Shown here piece after piece: positions 9,582-19,183 of a DNA stretch of 64,000 bases (positions are counted from its first letter, which is position 1; the number at the start of each line of letters is the position of its first letter). The notes below the pieces were generated by a model. The model did not search any database. It was not told the origin of the DNA and saw only the letters and a program-made list of their open reading frames with translations. The stretch is from NCBI GenBank assembly GCA_963839615.1, contig CAWIVY010000007.1, positions 372,001 through 436,000 on the forward strand, read 5' to 3'. The position numbers were made by a program, and so were the translations under genes. This stretch comes from DASQMT01 sp963839615. GTDB taxonomy: Bacteria > Actinomycetota > Thermoleophilia > Solirubrobacterales > Solirubrobacteraceae.

Positions 9582-11645
9582 GTGGAATCCTCGTCGTCCG
9601 TGCCCGCGCTCGACGGCCTCGCGATCGAGGCGGTCGAGTGGCTCCCTTCGGGGTCCGATGCCGGCCTCGTGCGGGTGCGCGGGGGCTGGAGCGACCCCGC
9701 CCTGCGTGAGCTGCGGCTGCCGGCGCTGGGCGTGCGCCGCGGCGCCGAGGTGCGGCGCTTCGAGTCGCTGCCCGACGCCCGCTTCGGCCGCGATGCCACG
9801 GTGTGGCGCGCGACCTATCTCGTGCCGGCCGTGCTCATGGAGCCGGCCGCCGACGAGCTCTGGCTGTCCTGGGAGAGCGGCGCCCGCTCGGGCCTGCCCG
9901 CTCCGGCGCGCGGCTTCGATCCGCCGCCCGCCGAGCTGTCGCCCGCTGCACCCGAGCCGGAGCCCGAACCGGGCGGCGAGGTCATCGACCGCGCCGTGAT
10001 GGCCGAGCGCCGCGCGCGCCGCGCCGAGATCGCCGAGCGCGGCCAGGCGGCGCGCACGGGCGAGGCGCTCAAGGCCGTCGAGGTGCTCGAGCTCCGCAGC
10101 GCCGAGCTCGAGCGGCGCCTGGAGGCGCTGCAGGCGCGCGAGACCGCCGAGCGCGAGCTGGCGGAGGAGCGGGCGGCGCACGCGGAGACGCGCGAGCGGC
10201 TCGGCGAGCGCGAGCAGGAGCTGGCCGCGATCGGCGAGGCGCTCGCGGGCGTGCGCGCCGAGCTTGCGCGCGTGCGCCAGGACGCCGCCGAGCGCGCGGC
10301 CGGACTCGAGCGCCGCCTGGAGGAGCTCGACACCGCGCTCGCCGCCGAGCGGCACGCCCACGCGGGCGCGACGAGCGAGCTCGAGGCCGCCCGCGCCGCG
10401 CTCGCGGCCGCGGAGGTGGCGAACCGGGGCGAGGCGGTCGCCCGCGCGGCGCTCGACGACGAGCTCGACCGCGAGCGCGTCGCTCGCGCCACGCTCACCG
10501 CTGCGCTGGACGCCGCGCGAGCGGAGGCCGCGCAGGCCCGGGCCGAGGCCGAAGCCACCCAGGCGCGCGTGGCGGAGCTCGAGAGCCACCGCGCCGCGGC
10601 CGAGCGCGAGGCGGGCGGCCTGCTCGCGCGGATAGCGGAGCTCGAGCGGCCCGCCGACGCCGACCTGGACCGCCGTGCCCGCGAGCAGACGGCCGCCACC
10701 GCCGCGGCGGCACGCCCCGCCGACGGTGCGCGTGGCGAGCTGTCGGCCAACCTCGACGCCGCCGCGGCCGCGCTGCGCGCGCGGACACCCGCGCCGGAGG
10801 ACGCGCCGCCGGCCGCTGCGCCCGTCGAGCCGCGGCCGGCCGCGCCGCGGCCGCGGATCGTGACCGAGTCGCCGCATCCGGCGCGCGCCGGCATCGTCGG
10901 CAGCTCGAAGCGGGAGTACCCATGGCTGCGCGGCGCGCTGGTCAAGCTCGCCCATGACGACCCGCGCACCGCCACGCGGCTGATGCTCGCGCTCGTCCCG
11001 GCGCAACACGCGATCGTGGCCGCGCCGCTCGAGTACGACCTGACGATCCGCGGCTCCGGCACCTACGCCGTGAGCATCGAGGAGGGGGAGGCGACCGCCC
11101 GGACCGTCGGCGGGCCGCGTCCGCGCGATCAGGCCGCCTTCCACCTCGCCGCCGACGTCGTCACGCTCGCCGAGATGCTCGCCGGCGTGGAGAAGCGGAT
11201 GGGGCGCTGGGTCGGCTCGGTCAAGGTCCACGGCCGCCGTCGCGGCGCGCTCGCCCTGCGCGACGCGCTCGCCGGCGCGAGCCTCGATCTCGCCGCCGCC
11301 GCACGCGCCGGCGCCGACCTCGAGCCGGAGCTCGTCTTCCGCGCCTTCGCCTACGCGATCCGTCCCGCCTGGACGAAGGGGCATACGTTCACGGTCGCCC
11401 AGGAGATCTCCGGCCCGCAGCCGATCCGCTGGCACATCGCGGTGCGCGACGGTGCGCCGGTAGCGGTCGAGCGGCGCGCCGCGCAGCCGCCGGATGCCGT
11501 CGTGGCGATGTCCCGCGCCGCGTTCGCCCACCTGCTCAGGGCCGAGCCGGCGCCGAGCGGCGACCGGCCGTCGATCCGCGGCGATCACGCCGCCGTGGCG
11601 ACGCTGAAGGCGTGGACGGACCGCGCGCAGGGACGCGCGGGCTGA
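9582..11645 (+). CDS. Coiled-coil protein with two C-terminal SCP2-like domains
   Basis: 687 residues from a GTG. An N-terminal beta-rich part (1-110) is followed by a Pro/Glu linker and a long Ala/Glu/Arg coiled coil (about 125-370). After a proline-rich hinge come two segments resembling the SCP2 sterol-carrier fold: about 440-570 (RGSGTYAVSIEEGEATAR, then a regular helix/strand pattern) and about 590-680 (HIAVRDGAPVAVERR, ending in the SIRGDHAAVATLKAW motif typical of SCP2 C-termini). No signal peptide is seen. The SCP2 call is by pattern only. It is flanked by two copies of a palindrome and precedes dnaE. Confidence 0.6.
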   Translation: MESSSSVPALDGLAIEAVEWLPSGSDAGLVRVRGGWSDPALRELRLPALGVRRGAEVRRFESLPDARFGRDATVWRATYLVPAVLMEPAADELWLSWESGARSGLPAPARGFDPPPAELSPAAPEPEPEPGGEVIDRAVMAERRARRAEIAERGQAARTGEALKAVEVLELRSAELERRLEALQARETAERELAEERAAHAETRERLGEREQELAAIGEALAGVRAELARVRQDAAERAAGLERRLEELDTALAAERHAHAGATSELEAARAALAAAEVANRGEAVARAALDDELDRERVARATLTAALDAARAEAAQARAEAEATQARVAELESHRAAAEREAGGLLARIAELERPADADLDRRAREQTAATAAAARPADGARGELSANLDAAAAALRARTPAPEDAPPAAAPVEPRPAAPRPRIVTESPHPARAGIVGSSKREYPWLRGALVKLAHDDPRTATRLMLALVPAQHAIVAAPLEYDLTIRGSGTYAVSIEEGEATARTVGGPRPRDQAAFHLAADVVTLAEMLAGVEKRMGRWVGSVKVHGRRRGALALRDALAGASLDLAAAARAGADLEPELVFRAFAYAIRPAWTKGHTFTVAQEISGPQPIRWHIAVRDGAPVAVERRAAQPPDAVVAMSRAAFAHLLRAEPAPSGDRPSIRGDHAAVATLKAWTDRAQGRAG

Positions 11646-11660
11646 GCGAGCCCGGCGTTT

Positions 11661-11675
11661 CCCGCAGTGTGCGGG
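11661..11675. terminator. Palindrome CCCGCA-GTG-TGCGGG after the coiled-coil gene
   Basis: Second copy of the element at 9521-9535, differing only in the loop. It lies 16 bases after the stop and 56 bases before dnaE. Terminator or shared operator; the sequence does not decide. Confidence 0.45.
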
Positions 11676-11716
11676 GAGGCCGGACGGACGGTCGCGGCGC
11701 CGTCCGATCCGGGATC

Positions 11717-11722
11717 TAGCCT
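11717..11722 (+). promoter_or_regulatory. -10 hexamer TAGCCT of dnaE
   Basis: Ends 9 bases before the GTG start of dnaE, with no Shine-Dalgarno sequence. Confidence 0.55.
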
Positions 11723-11731
11723 TCTCCATCC

Positions 11732-14700
11732 GTGAGCACCCCCGCCTGCGCCCACCTGCACGTCCACTCGGAGTACTCGCTGCTCGACGGCGCGTGCAAG
11801 ATCGACAAGCTCGCCGCCCGCGCCGCCGAGTTCGGCCAGCCGGCGCTCGGGCTCACCGACCACGGCGTGATGAACGGCGCGGTCGAGCTCTTCAAGGCGT
11901 GCGCGAAGCACGACATCAAGCCGCTCCTCGGCCTCGAGGCGTACTTCGTCGACGACCGCACGATCCGCGAGGGCAAGATCGAGCGCAACCACCTGACGCT
12001 GCTCGCACACAACCACGACGGCTTCCGCAACCTCACCAGGCTGTCGAGCGCGGGGTTCCTCGAGGGGCTGCACCGCGGCAAGCCGGGCGTCGACATGGAG
12101 CTGCTCGAGCGCCACAGCGAAGGCGTGATCGCGCTGACGGGATGCCTGGCGTCGCGCGCCAGCCGGCGGATCGTCGACGGCCGGCTGCAGGAGGCCCGCG
12201 CGCATCTCGACGACCTCGTCAGCGCGTTCGGGCCCGACAACGTCTACTTCGAGGTCCAGCGCAACGGGATCGCCGAGCAGGAGCAGGTCAACGAGGCGAT
12301 CGTGAAGTTCGCGCGTGAGATGGGCCGCCCGCTCGTCGCGACCGCCGACGTCCACTACCTGCGCCGCGAGGACTATCACCACCACGCCGCGCTGCTGTGC
12401 GTGCAGACGAAGTCCACGCTCGCGGCGCCGAAGCTGTCCTTCGACACGAACGAGTTCTATCTGAAGAGCTCCGACGAGATGGCGCAGTCGTTCGCCGACA
12501 TGCCCGAGGCGCTGGCCTCGACGCTGGAGATCGCGGAGCGCTGCGACGTCTCGATCGAACTCGGCGGGCAGCTGATCCCGCGCTTCGAGACGCCCGACGG
12601 CGAGCCCGAGGGCGAGTACCTGCGCGCGCTGGTCGGCGACGGCCTGCGCCTGCGCTACGGCGACCCGATCCCCGCGGAGGCGCGCGAGCGCGCCGACATG
12701 GAGCTCGGCGTGATCGACAGGATGGGCTTCAACGCCTACTTCCTGATCGTGCACGACTTCGTCGCCTTCGCGAAGGACAACGGGATCGCCGTCGGCCCCG
12801 GCCGCGGCTCGGCCGCCGGCTCGATCGTGGCGTACTGCCTCGCGATCACGGATGTCGATCCGCTCCGCTACGACCTCCTGTTCGAGCGCTTCCTGAATGC
12901 GGAGCGCGTCTCGATGCCCGATATCGACATCGACTTCTCCGTGCGCGGGCGCGAGCGCGTGATCCGCTACGTGACCGACAAGTACGGCAGCGACCGGGTC
13001 GCGCAGATCATCACCTTCGGCCGGATGTTCCCGCGCGCGGCCACGCGTGACGCGGCGCGCGTGCTCGGCCACGACTACGCGATCGGCGACCGGCTCGCGA
13101 AGCTGATCCCCGATCCCCAGCAGGGCCGGCCGCCGAGCTTCGCCGACTGCCTCGCGCCCGGCGCGGAGCTGGCGAAGGAGGTCGCGCGCGATCCCACCGC
13201 CAAGCAGATCGTCGACGTCGCCCAGGGGCTCGAGGGCATCGTCCGCAACGCCTCGATCCACGCCGCGGCGGTGGTCATCTCCGACCGCTCGCTGACCGAC
13301 ATCGTCCCGCTCCAGCTCGCCGACGCCGGTGTCGACGAGAAGGGCGACAAGGTCTACCGCACGGTCACGCAGTACTCGATGAAGCCGATCGAGGAGATCG
13401 GCCTGCTCAAGATGGACTTCCTGGGCCTGCGCAACCTGGACGTGATCGAGGACGCGCTGGACGTGATCGAGCGGTCCAAGGGCGAGCGCATCGACATGAC
13501 GACGCTGCCGCTCGACGACGCCAAGACCTACGAGATGATGGCCCGCGGCGATGCCGTCGGCGTGTTCCAGTTCGAGTCCGAGGGCATGCGCGAGGCGCTC
13601 AAGAAGGTCGGGCCGACCGAGTTCGAGGACCTCGTCGCGCTGGTCGCGCTGTACCGGCCCGGGGCGATGGACCAGATCCCGACCTACGCCCGCGGCAAGC
13701 GCAACCCCGAGACGATCTCCTTCATCGACGACCGCCTGCGCCCGATCACCCAGGCGACGAAGGGCGTGATCCTCTACCAGGAGCAGTCGATGCAGATCGC
13801 CAAGTCGCTGGCGGGCTTCTCCGGGCCCAAGGCGGACGACCTGCGCAAGGCGATCGGGAAGAAGAACCGTGCCGCGATGGCCGAGCTCAGGCCGGAGTTC
13901 TTCGAGGGCTGTCGCGCCTCGGGCACCGCGCCGGACGCGATCGAGGCGCTCTGGGCGGTCAACGAGAAGAGCGCCGACTACTCGTTCAACCGCTCCCACG
14001 CGGCCTGCTACGCGCTGATCTCCTACCGCACCGCGTGGCTGAAGGCCAACTACCCCGCCGAGTACATGGCCGCGCTGATCTCCTCGGTGATGGACACGAA
14101 GGACAAGGTGCCGTTCTTCGTCAACCAGGCCGAGAGCATGGGGATCGAGATCCTCCCGCCCGACGTCAACCTCTCCGACCACGAGTTCGTGGTCGTCGAC
14201 GGCAACATCAGCTTCGGCCTCGATGCGGTCAAGGGCGTCGGCTTCGCCGCGGTCGAGGCGATCAAGGCGGCGCGCGAGGAGAAGCCGTTCGAGTCGCTGT
14301 GGGACTTCTGCGAGCGCGTCGACGGTCGCGCCGTCAACAAGAAGGCGATCGAGGCGCTGATCAAGTGCGGCGCCTTCGGCTCGACCGGCGCCACGCGCCG
14401 CGGCATGCTCGAGGTGCTCGAGTCCGCGCAGGGCGCCGGGCAGAAGGCGCAGCTCGACGCCCAGATCGGCCAGGGCTCGATCTTCGACCTCGGCGGCCTC
14501 GGCGGCGAGCAGGACGATGGCGGCTCGCCGTTCGCGGGCCCGACGCACCCGCCGATCCCGATCGAGGAGTTCGAGCGGGCGGAGCTGCTCGCGATCGAGA
14601 AGGAGTCGATCGGGCTGTTCATCACCGAGCATCCGCTCAAGCGCGTGCGCGAGGCGCTGCGCGTGAAGGCCGACACGGTCTGCGCCGACGTGCGCGAGCG

Positions 14701-15268
14701 CCGCGACGGCGAGTGGGTCAAGGTCGGCGGCATGATCTCGGCGTCGAAGAAGATCCGCACGCGGTCGGGCTCGACGGTGATGTTCGCGACGCTCGACGAC
14801 CTCGACGCCCAGGTCGAGCTGCTCGTGTTCGAGAAGGTGATCGTCGCGAGCGAGCCGGAGCTGCAGCCCGACCAGATCGTGCTCGTGCGCGGCACGGTCG
14901 ACCACGGCGAGAACGGCAAGGTCTGCATCAAGGTCGCCGACGTCTCGCGGTTCGACCCGTCCGACGCCGAGATCGCGCGTGCCGCCGACCAGGCGGCCGC
15001 GATGGCGGCGGCGCGCGTGCCGCGCCCGCTGCACCTGCGCGTCGACGCGGGCCGGCTGCCGGCGTCGGTGATCGCCGAGCTCAAGCGGATCTTCGAGGAC
15101 TTCCCCGGCGAGTCCGAGGTCGTGCTCGAGGTCCACACGCGCACCGGCCGGCGCAGGCTGCGCTTCGGCGACGGCTTCAAGGTCGCCGGCCGCAACGCCG
15201 CGCTGAAGGCCGAGCTCGACCGCGTGCTCGGACCGGCGGTGCTGCCGGCCGTGCCCGCGGCCGCCTGA
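11732..15268 (+). CDS. dnaE: DNA polymerase III alpha subunit
   Basis: Replicative C-family polymerase, 1178 residues. The N-terminal PHP domain begins with HLHVHSEYSLLDGACK; the polymerase core has GPGRGSAAGS and the catalytic acidic motif PDIDIDFS; the tandem HhH region and a C-terminal OB fold (VKVGGMISASKKIRTRSG) follow. This is the DnaE1-type layout. The PHP motif HVHSE is kept, so PHP proofreading exonuclease activity is possible, as known for actinobacterial DnaE1. It converges on nfo with six bases between the stops. Confidence 0.96.
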   Translation: MSTPACAHLHVHSEYSLLDGACKIDKLAARAAEFGQPALGLTDHGVMNGAVELFKACAKHDIKPLLGLEAYFVDDRTIREGKIERNHLTLLAHNHDGFRNLTRLSSAGFLEGLHRGKPGVDMELLERHSEGVIALTGCLASRASRRIVDGRLQEARAHLDDLVSAFGPDNVYFEVQRNGIAEQEQVNEAIVKFAREMGRPLVATADVHYLRREDYHHHAALLCVQTKSTLAAPKLSFDTNEFYLKSSDEMAQSFADMPEALASTLEIAERCDVSIELGGQLIPRFETPDGEPEGEYLRALVGDGLRLRYGDPIPAEARERADMELGVIDRMGFNAYFLIVHDFVAFAKDNGIAVGPGRGSAAGSIVAYCLAITDVDPLRYDLLFERFLNAERVSMPDIDIDFSVRGRERVIRYVTDKYGSDRVAQIITFGRMFPRAATRDAARVLGHDYAIGDRLAKLIPDPQQGRPPSFADCLAPGAELAKEVARDPTAKQIVDVAQGLEGIVRNASIHAAAVVISDRSLTDIVPLQLADAGVDEKGDKVYRTVTQYSMKPIEEIGLLKMDFLGLRNLDVIEDALDVIERSKGERIDMTTLPLDDAKTYEMMARGDAVGVFQFESEGMREALKKVGPTEFEDLVALVALYRPGAMDQIPTYARGKRNPETISFIDDRLRPITQATKGVILYQEQSMQIAKSLAGFSGPKADDLRKAIGKKNRAAMAELRPEFFEGCRASGTAPDAIEALWAVNEKSADYSFNRSHAACYALISYRTAWLKANYPAEYMAALISSVMDTKDKVPFFVNQAESMGIEILPPDVNLSDHEFVVVDGNISFGLDAVKGVGFAAVEAIKAAREEKPFESLWDFCERVDGRAVNKKAIEALIKCGAFGSTGATRRGMLEVLESAQGAGQKAQLDAQIGQGSIFDLGGLGGEQDDGGSPFAGPTHPPIPIEEFERAELLAIEKESIGLFITEHPLKRVREALRVKADTVCADVRERRDGEWVKVGGMISASKKIRTRSGSTVMFATLDDLDAQVELLVFEKVIVASEPELQPDQIVLVRGTVDHGENGKVCIKVADVSRFDPSDAEIARAADQAAAMAAARVPRPLHLRVDAGRLPASVIAELKRIFEDFPGESEVVLEVHTRTGRRRLRFGDGFKVAGRNAALKAELDRVLGPAVLPAVPAAA

Positions 15269-15274
15269 GCTACG

Positions 15275-16141
15275 TCAGCGCCGCGCCGCCAGCCCTTCCT
15301 GGCGCAGCCTGAACGCATCCTCCATGTCGTCGCGATCGACGCCCTTGCCCCTGGCGCCGGGCCCTTCGAGCACGCACGGCAGCCCCTCGAAGCGAGGCTC
15401 GGAGAGGAACGCGCCGCACCCGGGCCGCCCGAGCTCGCCGTCACCGAGGTTGATGTGGCGGTCGCGGTTGGATCCGAGCGGGGTCATCGAGTCGTTCACG
15501 TGCAGCGACCCGAGGCGGTCGAGGCCCACGATCCGGTCGAACTCGTCGAGCACGCCGGCCAGTCCCTCGGCGGTGCGGACGTCGTAGCCCGAGGCGAGCA
15601 GGTGGCACGAGTCGAGGCACGCGCCGAGCCGCTTGCCGCCGCCGGCGACCTCGAGCAGGAGCGCCAGCTCCTCGAACGAGCGCCCGAGCGTGCCACCCGC
15701 GCCGGCCGTGTTCTCCAGGTGCAGCGGGCAGTCCTCGGACTCCGCCAGCGCCTCGGCGATCACCTTGCCCGCGCGCTCGCACGCCGCGCGCGCGTCGCCG
15801 CCGTCCTTCAAGGCCGAGCCCGGGTGCAGCACGACCGCGTGCGCGCCCAGTGCCGCGCCCGCGCGCAGCGACGTCGTCAGCGACAGGTGCGACTTCTCGC
15901 GGATCTCCTTGTCCTCGGAGGCGCAGTTGAGCAGGTAGACGGCGTGGATCAGCAGTGCGTCGACGTCCGAGTCCGCCATCGCGGAGCGGAAGTCGGCGAC
16001 CTCCTCGTCCGAGTAATCGCGCGGCTTCCACGCGCGCGGGTTCTGGTTGAAGATCTGGATCGACCGTGCCGCGCGCTCCGTGCCGCGCTCGACGGCCTTG
16101 GCTGGCCCGCCGGCGGGGGAGACGTGGACACCGATCAGCAT
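15275..16141 (-). CDS. nfo: Endonuclease IV (AP endonuclease)
   Basis: Cuts DNA at abasic sites in base excision repair. The 288-residue TIM barrel contains family 2 AP endonuclease metal-binding motifs: IHAVYLLN, LHPGSAL, LENTAGAG, CLDSCHLLASGYD and HVNDSMTPLGSNRDRHINLG. Start chosen as the ATG at 16141, which gives MLIGVHVS, the usual beginning; an in-frame ATG at 16162 would add seven residues. Divergent from gltX, with only 33 bases between the two starts. Confidence 0.94.
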   Translation of the reverse strand: MLIGVHVSPAGGPAKAVERGTERAARSIQIFNQNPRAWKPRDYSDEEVADFRSAMADSDVDALLIHAVYLLNCASEDKEIREKSHLSLTTSLRAGAALGAHAVVLHPGSALKDGGDARAACERAGKVIAEALAESEDCPLHLENTAGAGGTLGRSFEELALLLEVAGGGKRLGACLDSCHLLASGYDVRTAEGLAGVLDEFDRIVGLDRLGSLHVNDSMTPLGSNRDRHINLGDGELGRPGCGAFLSEPRFEGLPCVLEGPGARGKGVDRDDMEDAFRLRQEGLAARR

Positions 16142-16156
16142 GAGGACCGGCGGTTC

Positions 16157-16162
16157 TAGCAT
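16157..16162 (+). promoter_or_regulatory. -10 hexamer TAGCAT of gltX
   Basis: Ends 12 bases before the gltX ATG and lies in the 33-base space shared with divergent nfo, so the two promoters must overlap. Confidence 0.45.
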
Positions 16163-16174
16163 GCTTCCCCGACC

Positions 16175-17515
16175 ATGCGCGTCCGCTTCGCTCCCTCTCC
16201 GACCGGCGCCCTGCACATCGGCGGAGCGCGCACGGCGCTCTTCAACTGGCTGCTCGCACGGGGTCGCGGCGGCGAGCTCGTGCTGCGGATCGAGGACACC
16301 GACCGGGAGCGCTCGACGGAGGAGAACGTCGAGCAGATCTTCGAGGCGCTCCGCTGGCTCGGGGTCGACTGGGACGGCGAGCCAGTCTTCCAGTCCCGCC
16401 GCGCCGATCGCCACGCCGAGGTCGTCGAGCAGCTGCTGGCAGGCGGGCACGCGTACCGCTCCAGCGCGGGGCCCGAGGAGGTCAAGGCGTTCAGGGAGGC
16501 CAACGACAACCACGGCTTCCGCGGATCCGATGAGGGGGAGGGCGCGGTCCGGCTGCGCGTGCCCGACGCAGGTGTCACCACCGTCGTCGACGTGGTCCGG
16601 GGCGAGACGGAGTTCGAGAACTCCCTCCAGGACGATCTCGTGATCGCGCGCGCCGACGGCACGCCGGTCTACCACCTGGCTGTCGTGGTCGACGATCACG
16701 ACGCCGGGATCACGCACGTGGTCCGGGGCGCCGACCACTACTCCAACACCCCCAAGCACGCGCTGATCCAGCAGGCGATGGGCGCGGGCACGCCGATCTA
16801 CGCGCACCTGCCGCTGCTGCACGGGCCGGACGGCAAGAAGCTCTCCAAGCGCCACGGCGCCGCGTCCGTGCAGGAGCTGCGCGACCGCGGCTACCTGCCC
16901 GAGGCCGTGCGCAACTACCTCGCGCTGCTCGGCTGGGGCTACGACGACGAGACGACGTTCTTCACGACGGAGGAGCTCCAGCGCCTCTTCTCGCTCGAGA
17001 AGGTCTCGAAGTCGCCGGCGGTGTTCGACGAGCAGAAGCTGCGCTGGATGAACGGCCGCTACCTGCGCGAGCTGTCGCTCGACGACCTGACCGCCCGGCT
17101 GGAGCCGTTCACGGGCCACACCGGCCTGCGCGACGCCGTTGCGATCACCCAGGAGAAGATCTCGACGCTCGACGAGTTCTGGCCGCTCGCGCGCGCGTTC
17201 TTCGAGGAGCCGGTCCACGATGCCGCGGCGCGGGAGAAGTTCATCGGCCCGGAGCTCGGCGCCGACGCGCTGACCGTGGCACGTTCGTCGCTCTCGGAGC
17301 TGGACGAGCCCTGGCGCACCGAGGAGGTCGAGACGGCGCTCCGGCAGGCGGTCGAGCGCTCTGGAATGAAGGCCAAGCAGGTGTTTCAGCCGTTGCGCGT
17401 CGCGCTCACGGGTACAACCATCTCTCCAGGGATCTTCGAGACGGTGGCGCTGATGGGGCGCGAGCGGTCGCTGGCACGGATAGACCGCGCTCTGAATGGA
17501 CGCCGTCCGCGTTGA
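16175..17515 (+). CDS. gltX: Glutamyl-tRNA synthetase
   Basis: Class I synthetase of 446 residues: FAPSPTGALHIGGARTAL carries the HIGH-type motif and KLSKRHG the KMSKS-type motif. With gatCAB at 54791-57935 it probably mischarges tRNA-Gln for transamidation, the normal actinobacterial route; no GlnRS is seen here. Whether it is fully non-discriminating cannot be read from the sequence. Confidence 0.95.
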   Translation: MRVRFAPSPTGALHIGGARTALFNWLLARGRGGELVLRIEDTDRERSTEENVEQIFEALRWLGVDWDGEPVFQSRRADRHAEVVEQLLAGGHAYRSSAGPEEVKAFREANDNHGFRGSDEGEGAVRLRVPDAGVTTVVDVVRGETEFENSLQDDLVIARADGTPVYHLAVVVDDHDAGITHVVRGADHYSNTPKHALIQQAMGAGTPIYAHLPLLHGPDGKKLSKRHGAASVQELRDRGYLPEAVRNYLALLGWGYDDETTFFTTEELQRLFSLEKVSKSPAVFDEQKLRWMNGRYLRELSLDDLTARLEPFTGHTGLRDAVAITQEKISTLDEFWPLARAFFEEPVHDAAAREKFIGPELGADALTVARSSLSELDEPWRTEEVETALRQAVERSGMKAKQVFQPLRVALTGTTISPGIFETVALMGRERSLARIDRALNGRRPR

Positions 17516-17643
17516 TAGACCTTGAATAATGCGACCGTCCCGGCTCAACCGTTCGTCCACGAGTGCCGATAGGCGTTCCAGGGCGTCTGCGGTGTCAGTC
17601 CACGATCCTCCAGAATCGCGCCTCAGTGACCGATGAAGATCTC

Positions 17644-18756
17644 ATGACGCCGTCCCTGTCTGCTGCCAAGACGCCCTCCCCGCGAGGGTCTCGTGGCGCA
17701 CGTCCCGGTGAGCCCTACGCACTCGTAGGACCGCCTCGCAACGAGGGTCACGGCAAGCGGCTGACAGCGGCGTTCGAAGCGCTCGAGCTGTTCCCGGCGC
17801 TGGCCGAGTCCCGCAACCGCGTGCTCGCGCTCGTCGCCGAGGAGCGGCCGTCGACCGGCGACGTCGTCCAGGCGATCGAGTCCGACGTCGCGCTCGTGAT
17901 CGCGGTGCTGCGGCTGGCCAACAACGCCGAGAGCGCGCGCAAGGGTCAGGTCGAGAGCATCGTCTCCGCGGTCGAGCTGCTCTCCCCGGAGGCCGTTCAG
18001 GGCCTCGTCTCCAGCACCGAGACCTTCGAGTTCTTCGAGCGCGGCAAGACCTGGGACGCGGCGCCGGAGCGCTTCCGCCTCCACGCGGTCTCGGTCCAGC
18101 GCGCCGCCGACCGGCTCGCCGCCGCAGCCGGCTACTCCCATCGCGACCGCCTGCTCGTCACCGCGCTGCTCCACGACATCGGCAAGCTCGTGCTGATGCA
18201 CGCCTATCCGGGCTACCCCAAGCAGGTCCACGGCCCCGCCCGCACGCCCGAGGAGCGGCTGCACTACGAGCGCCGTGAGCTCGGCGTCGACCACGCGCTC
18301 GTCGGCGGCGTGCTCGCCCGGCGCTGGAACCTTCCGCGTTCGATCGCGTCCGCGATCGAGCGCCACCACGCCGACGACGCCCAGGGCGACGCCTCCTTCG
18401 TGCGCCTCGCGGACATGCTCGCCCACTACTCGCTCGGCATGCCGGTCTCCTCGACCGAGCTGCTGCGCGCCGCGCGCGCCGTCGGCTTCGGACCGGGCGA
18501 GCTGCGCACCGTGCTCTACGACCTGCCCTACCCGAGCAGCGCCCGGCCGCGCGCGGTCGAGCCGTGCCCGCTCTCCACGCGCGAGCTCGAGGTGCTCAAG
18601 CGGCTGGCGCAGGGCATGGTCTACAAGCAGATCGCGCACGAGCTCTCGCTCTCCACGAGCACGGTGCGCACGCACCTGCACAACATCTACGGCAAGCTCG
18701 GCGCGGTCGACCGCGCCCAAGCAGTGCTGTACGCCACCGAGCACGGCTGGCTCTAG
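17644..18756 (+). CDS. HDOD-domain protein with C-terminal LuxR-type helix-turn-helix
   Basis: About 370 residues from ATG 17644; GTG 17626 and GTG 17563 are in-frame alternatives. The HDOD region (about 45-250) contains LLHDIGKLVLM and later YERRELGVDHALVGGVLARRW and IERHH, so part of the HD metal motif is kept. The last 65 residues are a GerE/LuxR DNA-binding domain (LSTRELEVLKRLAQG, YKQIAHELSLSTSTVRTHLHNIYGKL, split here by one residue). It probably links a signalling output domain to transcription. The 128 bases before it hold no recognised element. Confidence 0.8.
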   Translation: MTPSLSAAKTPSPRGSRGARPGEPYALVGPPRNEGHGKRLTAAFEALELFPALAESRNRVLALVAEERPSTGDVVQAIESDVALVIAVLRLANNAESARKGQVESIVSAVELLSPEAVQGLVSSTETFEFFERGKTWDAAPERFRLHAVSVQRAADRLAAAAGYSHRDRLLVTALLHDIGKLVLMHAYPGYPKQVHGPARTPEERLHYERRELGVDHALVGGVLARRWNLPRSIASAIERHHADDAQGDASFVRLADMLAHYSLGMPVSSTELLRAARAVGFGPGELRTVLYDLPYPSSARPRAVEPCPLSTRELEVLKRLAQGMVYKQIAHELSLSTSTVRTHLHNIYGKLGAVDRAQAVLYATEHGWL

Positions 18757-18761
18757 CCGCT

Positions 18762-18767
18762 TAGGAT
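18762..18767 (+). promoter_or_regulatory. -10 hexamer TAGGAT of the Rrf2-family gene
   Basis: Ends 10 bases before the ATG at 18778; no Shine-Dalgarno pairing is evident. Confidence 0.5.
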
Positions 18768-18777
18768 CGGGGGCGGG

Positions 18778-19169
18778 ATGCTCTCGATCACGTCAAAGTC
18801 GCCCTACGCGCTGCGCGCGCTCGCCGAGCTGGCGCGCATCGGGGCGGACGTCCCGGTCCCGATCGGGGAGCTGGCCCGCCGTCGCGAGATCCCCGTGCAG
18901 TTCCTCGAGCAGCTCTTCGCCGTGCTCCGCCGCGCCGGCGTGCTGCGCTCCCAGCGCGGCGTGAAGGGCGGCTACTCGTTCGCCCGCGAACCCTCGGACA
19001 TCACGGTGCTCGAGCTCGTCGAGCTGCTCGACGGCCCGTTGGGCAGCGAGGCCACCGGCATCTTCGCCGACGCCGCGGGAGCCGCCCGCGACGTCCTGGC
19101 GGCACGACGATCGCGGACGTGGTCGAGCGCGAGAATCGCGAGGCCGGCGCGGCGATGTACTACATCTAA
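18778..19169 (+). CDS. Rrf2-family transcription regulator, CymR-like, with a frame break
   Basis: The N-terminal winged helix (SKSPYALRALAELARIG, then FLEQLFAVLRRAGVLRSQRG and KGGYSFAREP) is a clear Rrf2 domain. The reading frame breaks near 19102 where one base appears lost. Adding it restores TIADVVERENREAGAAMYYI and a TAA at 19167, giving about 130 residues, normal for the family. The three Fe-S cysteines of IscR/NsrR are absent, so it is more like CymR, the cysteine-metabolism regulator; cysK, a TusA-like gene and cysE follow within 6 kb. That link is inferred. Unrepaired, the frame runs on into the STAS gene. Confidence 0.75.
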
Positions 19170-19183
19170 CCGAGCTGGCTCTA

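Noticed and set aside
11585..15136. Very long minus-strand frame opposite dnaE
   Set aside because: His/Arg/Leu-rich shadow of dnaE caused by high GC; no protein family pattern.
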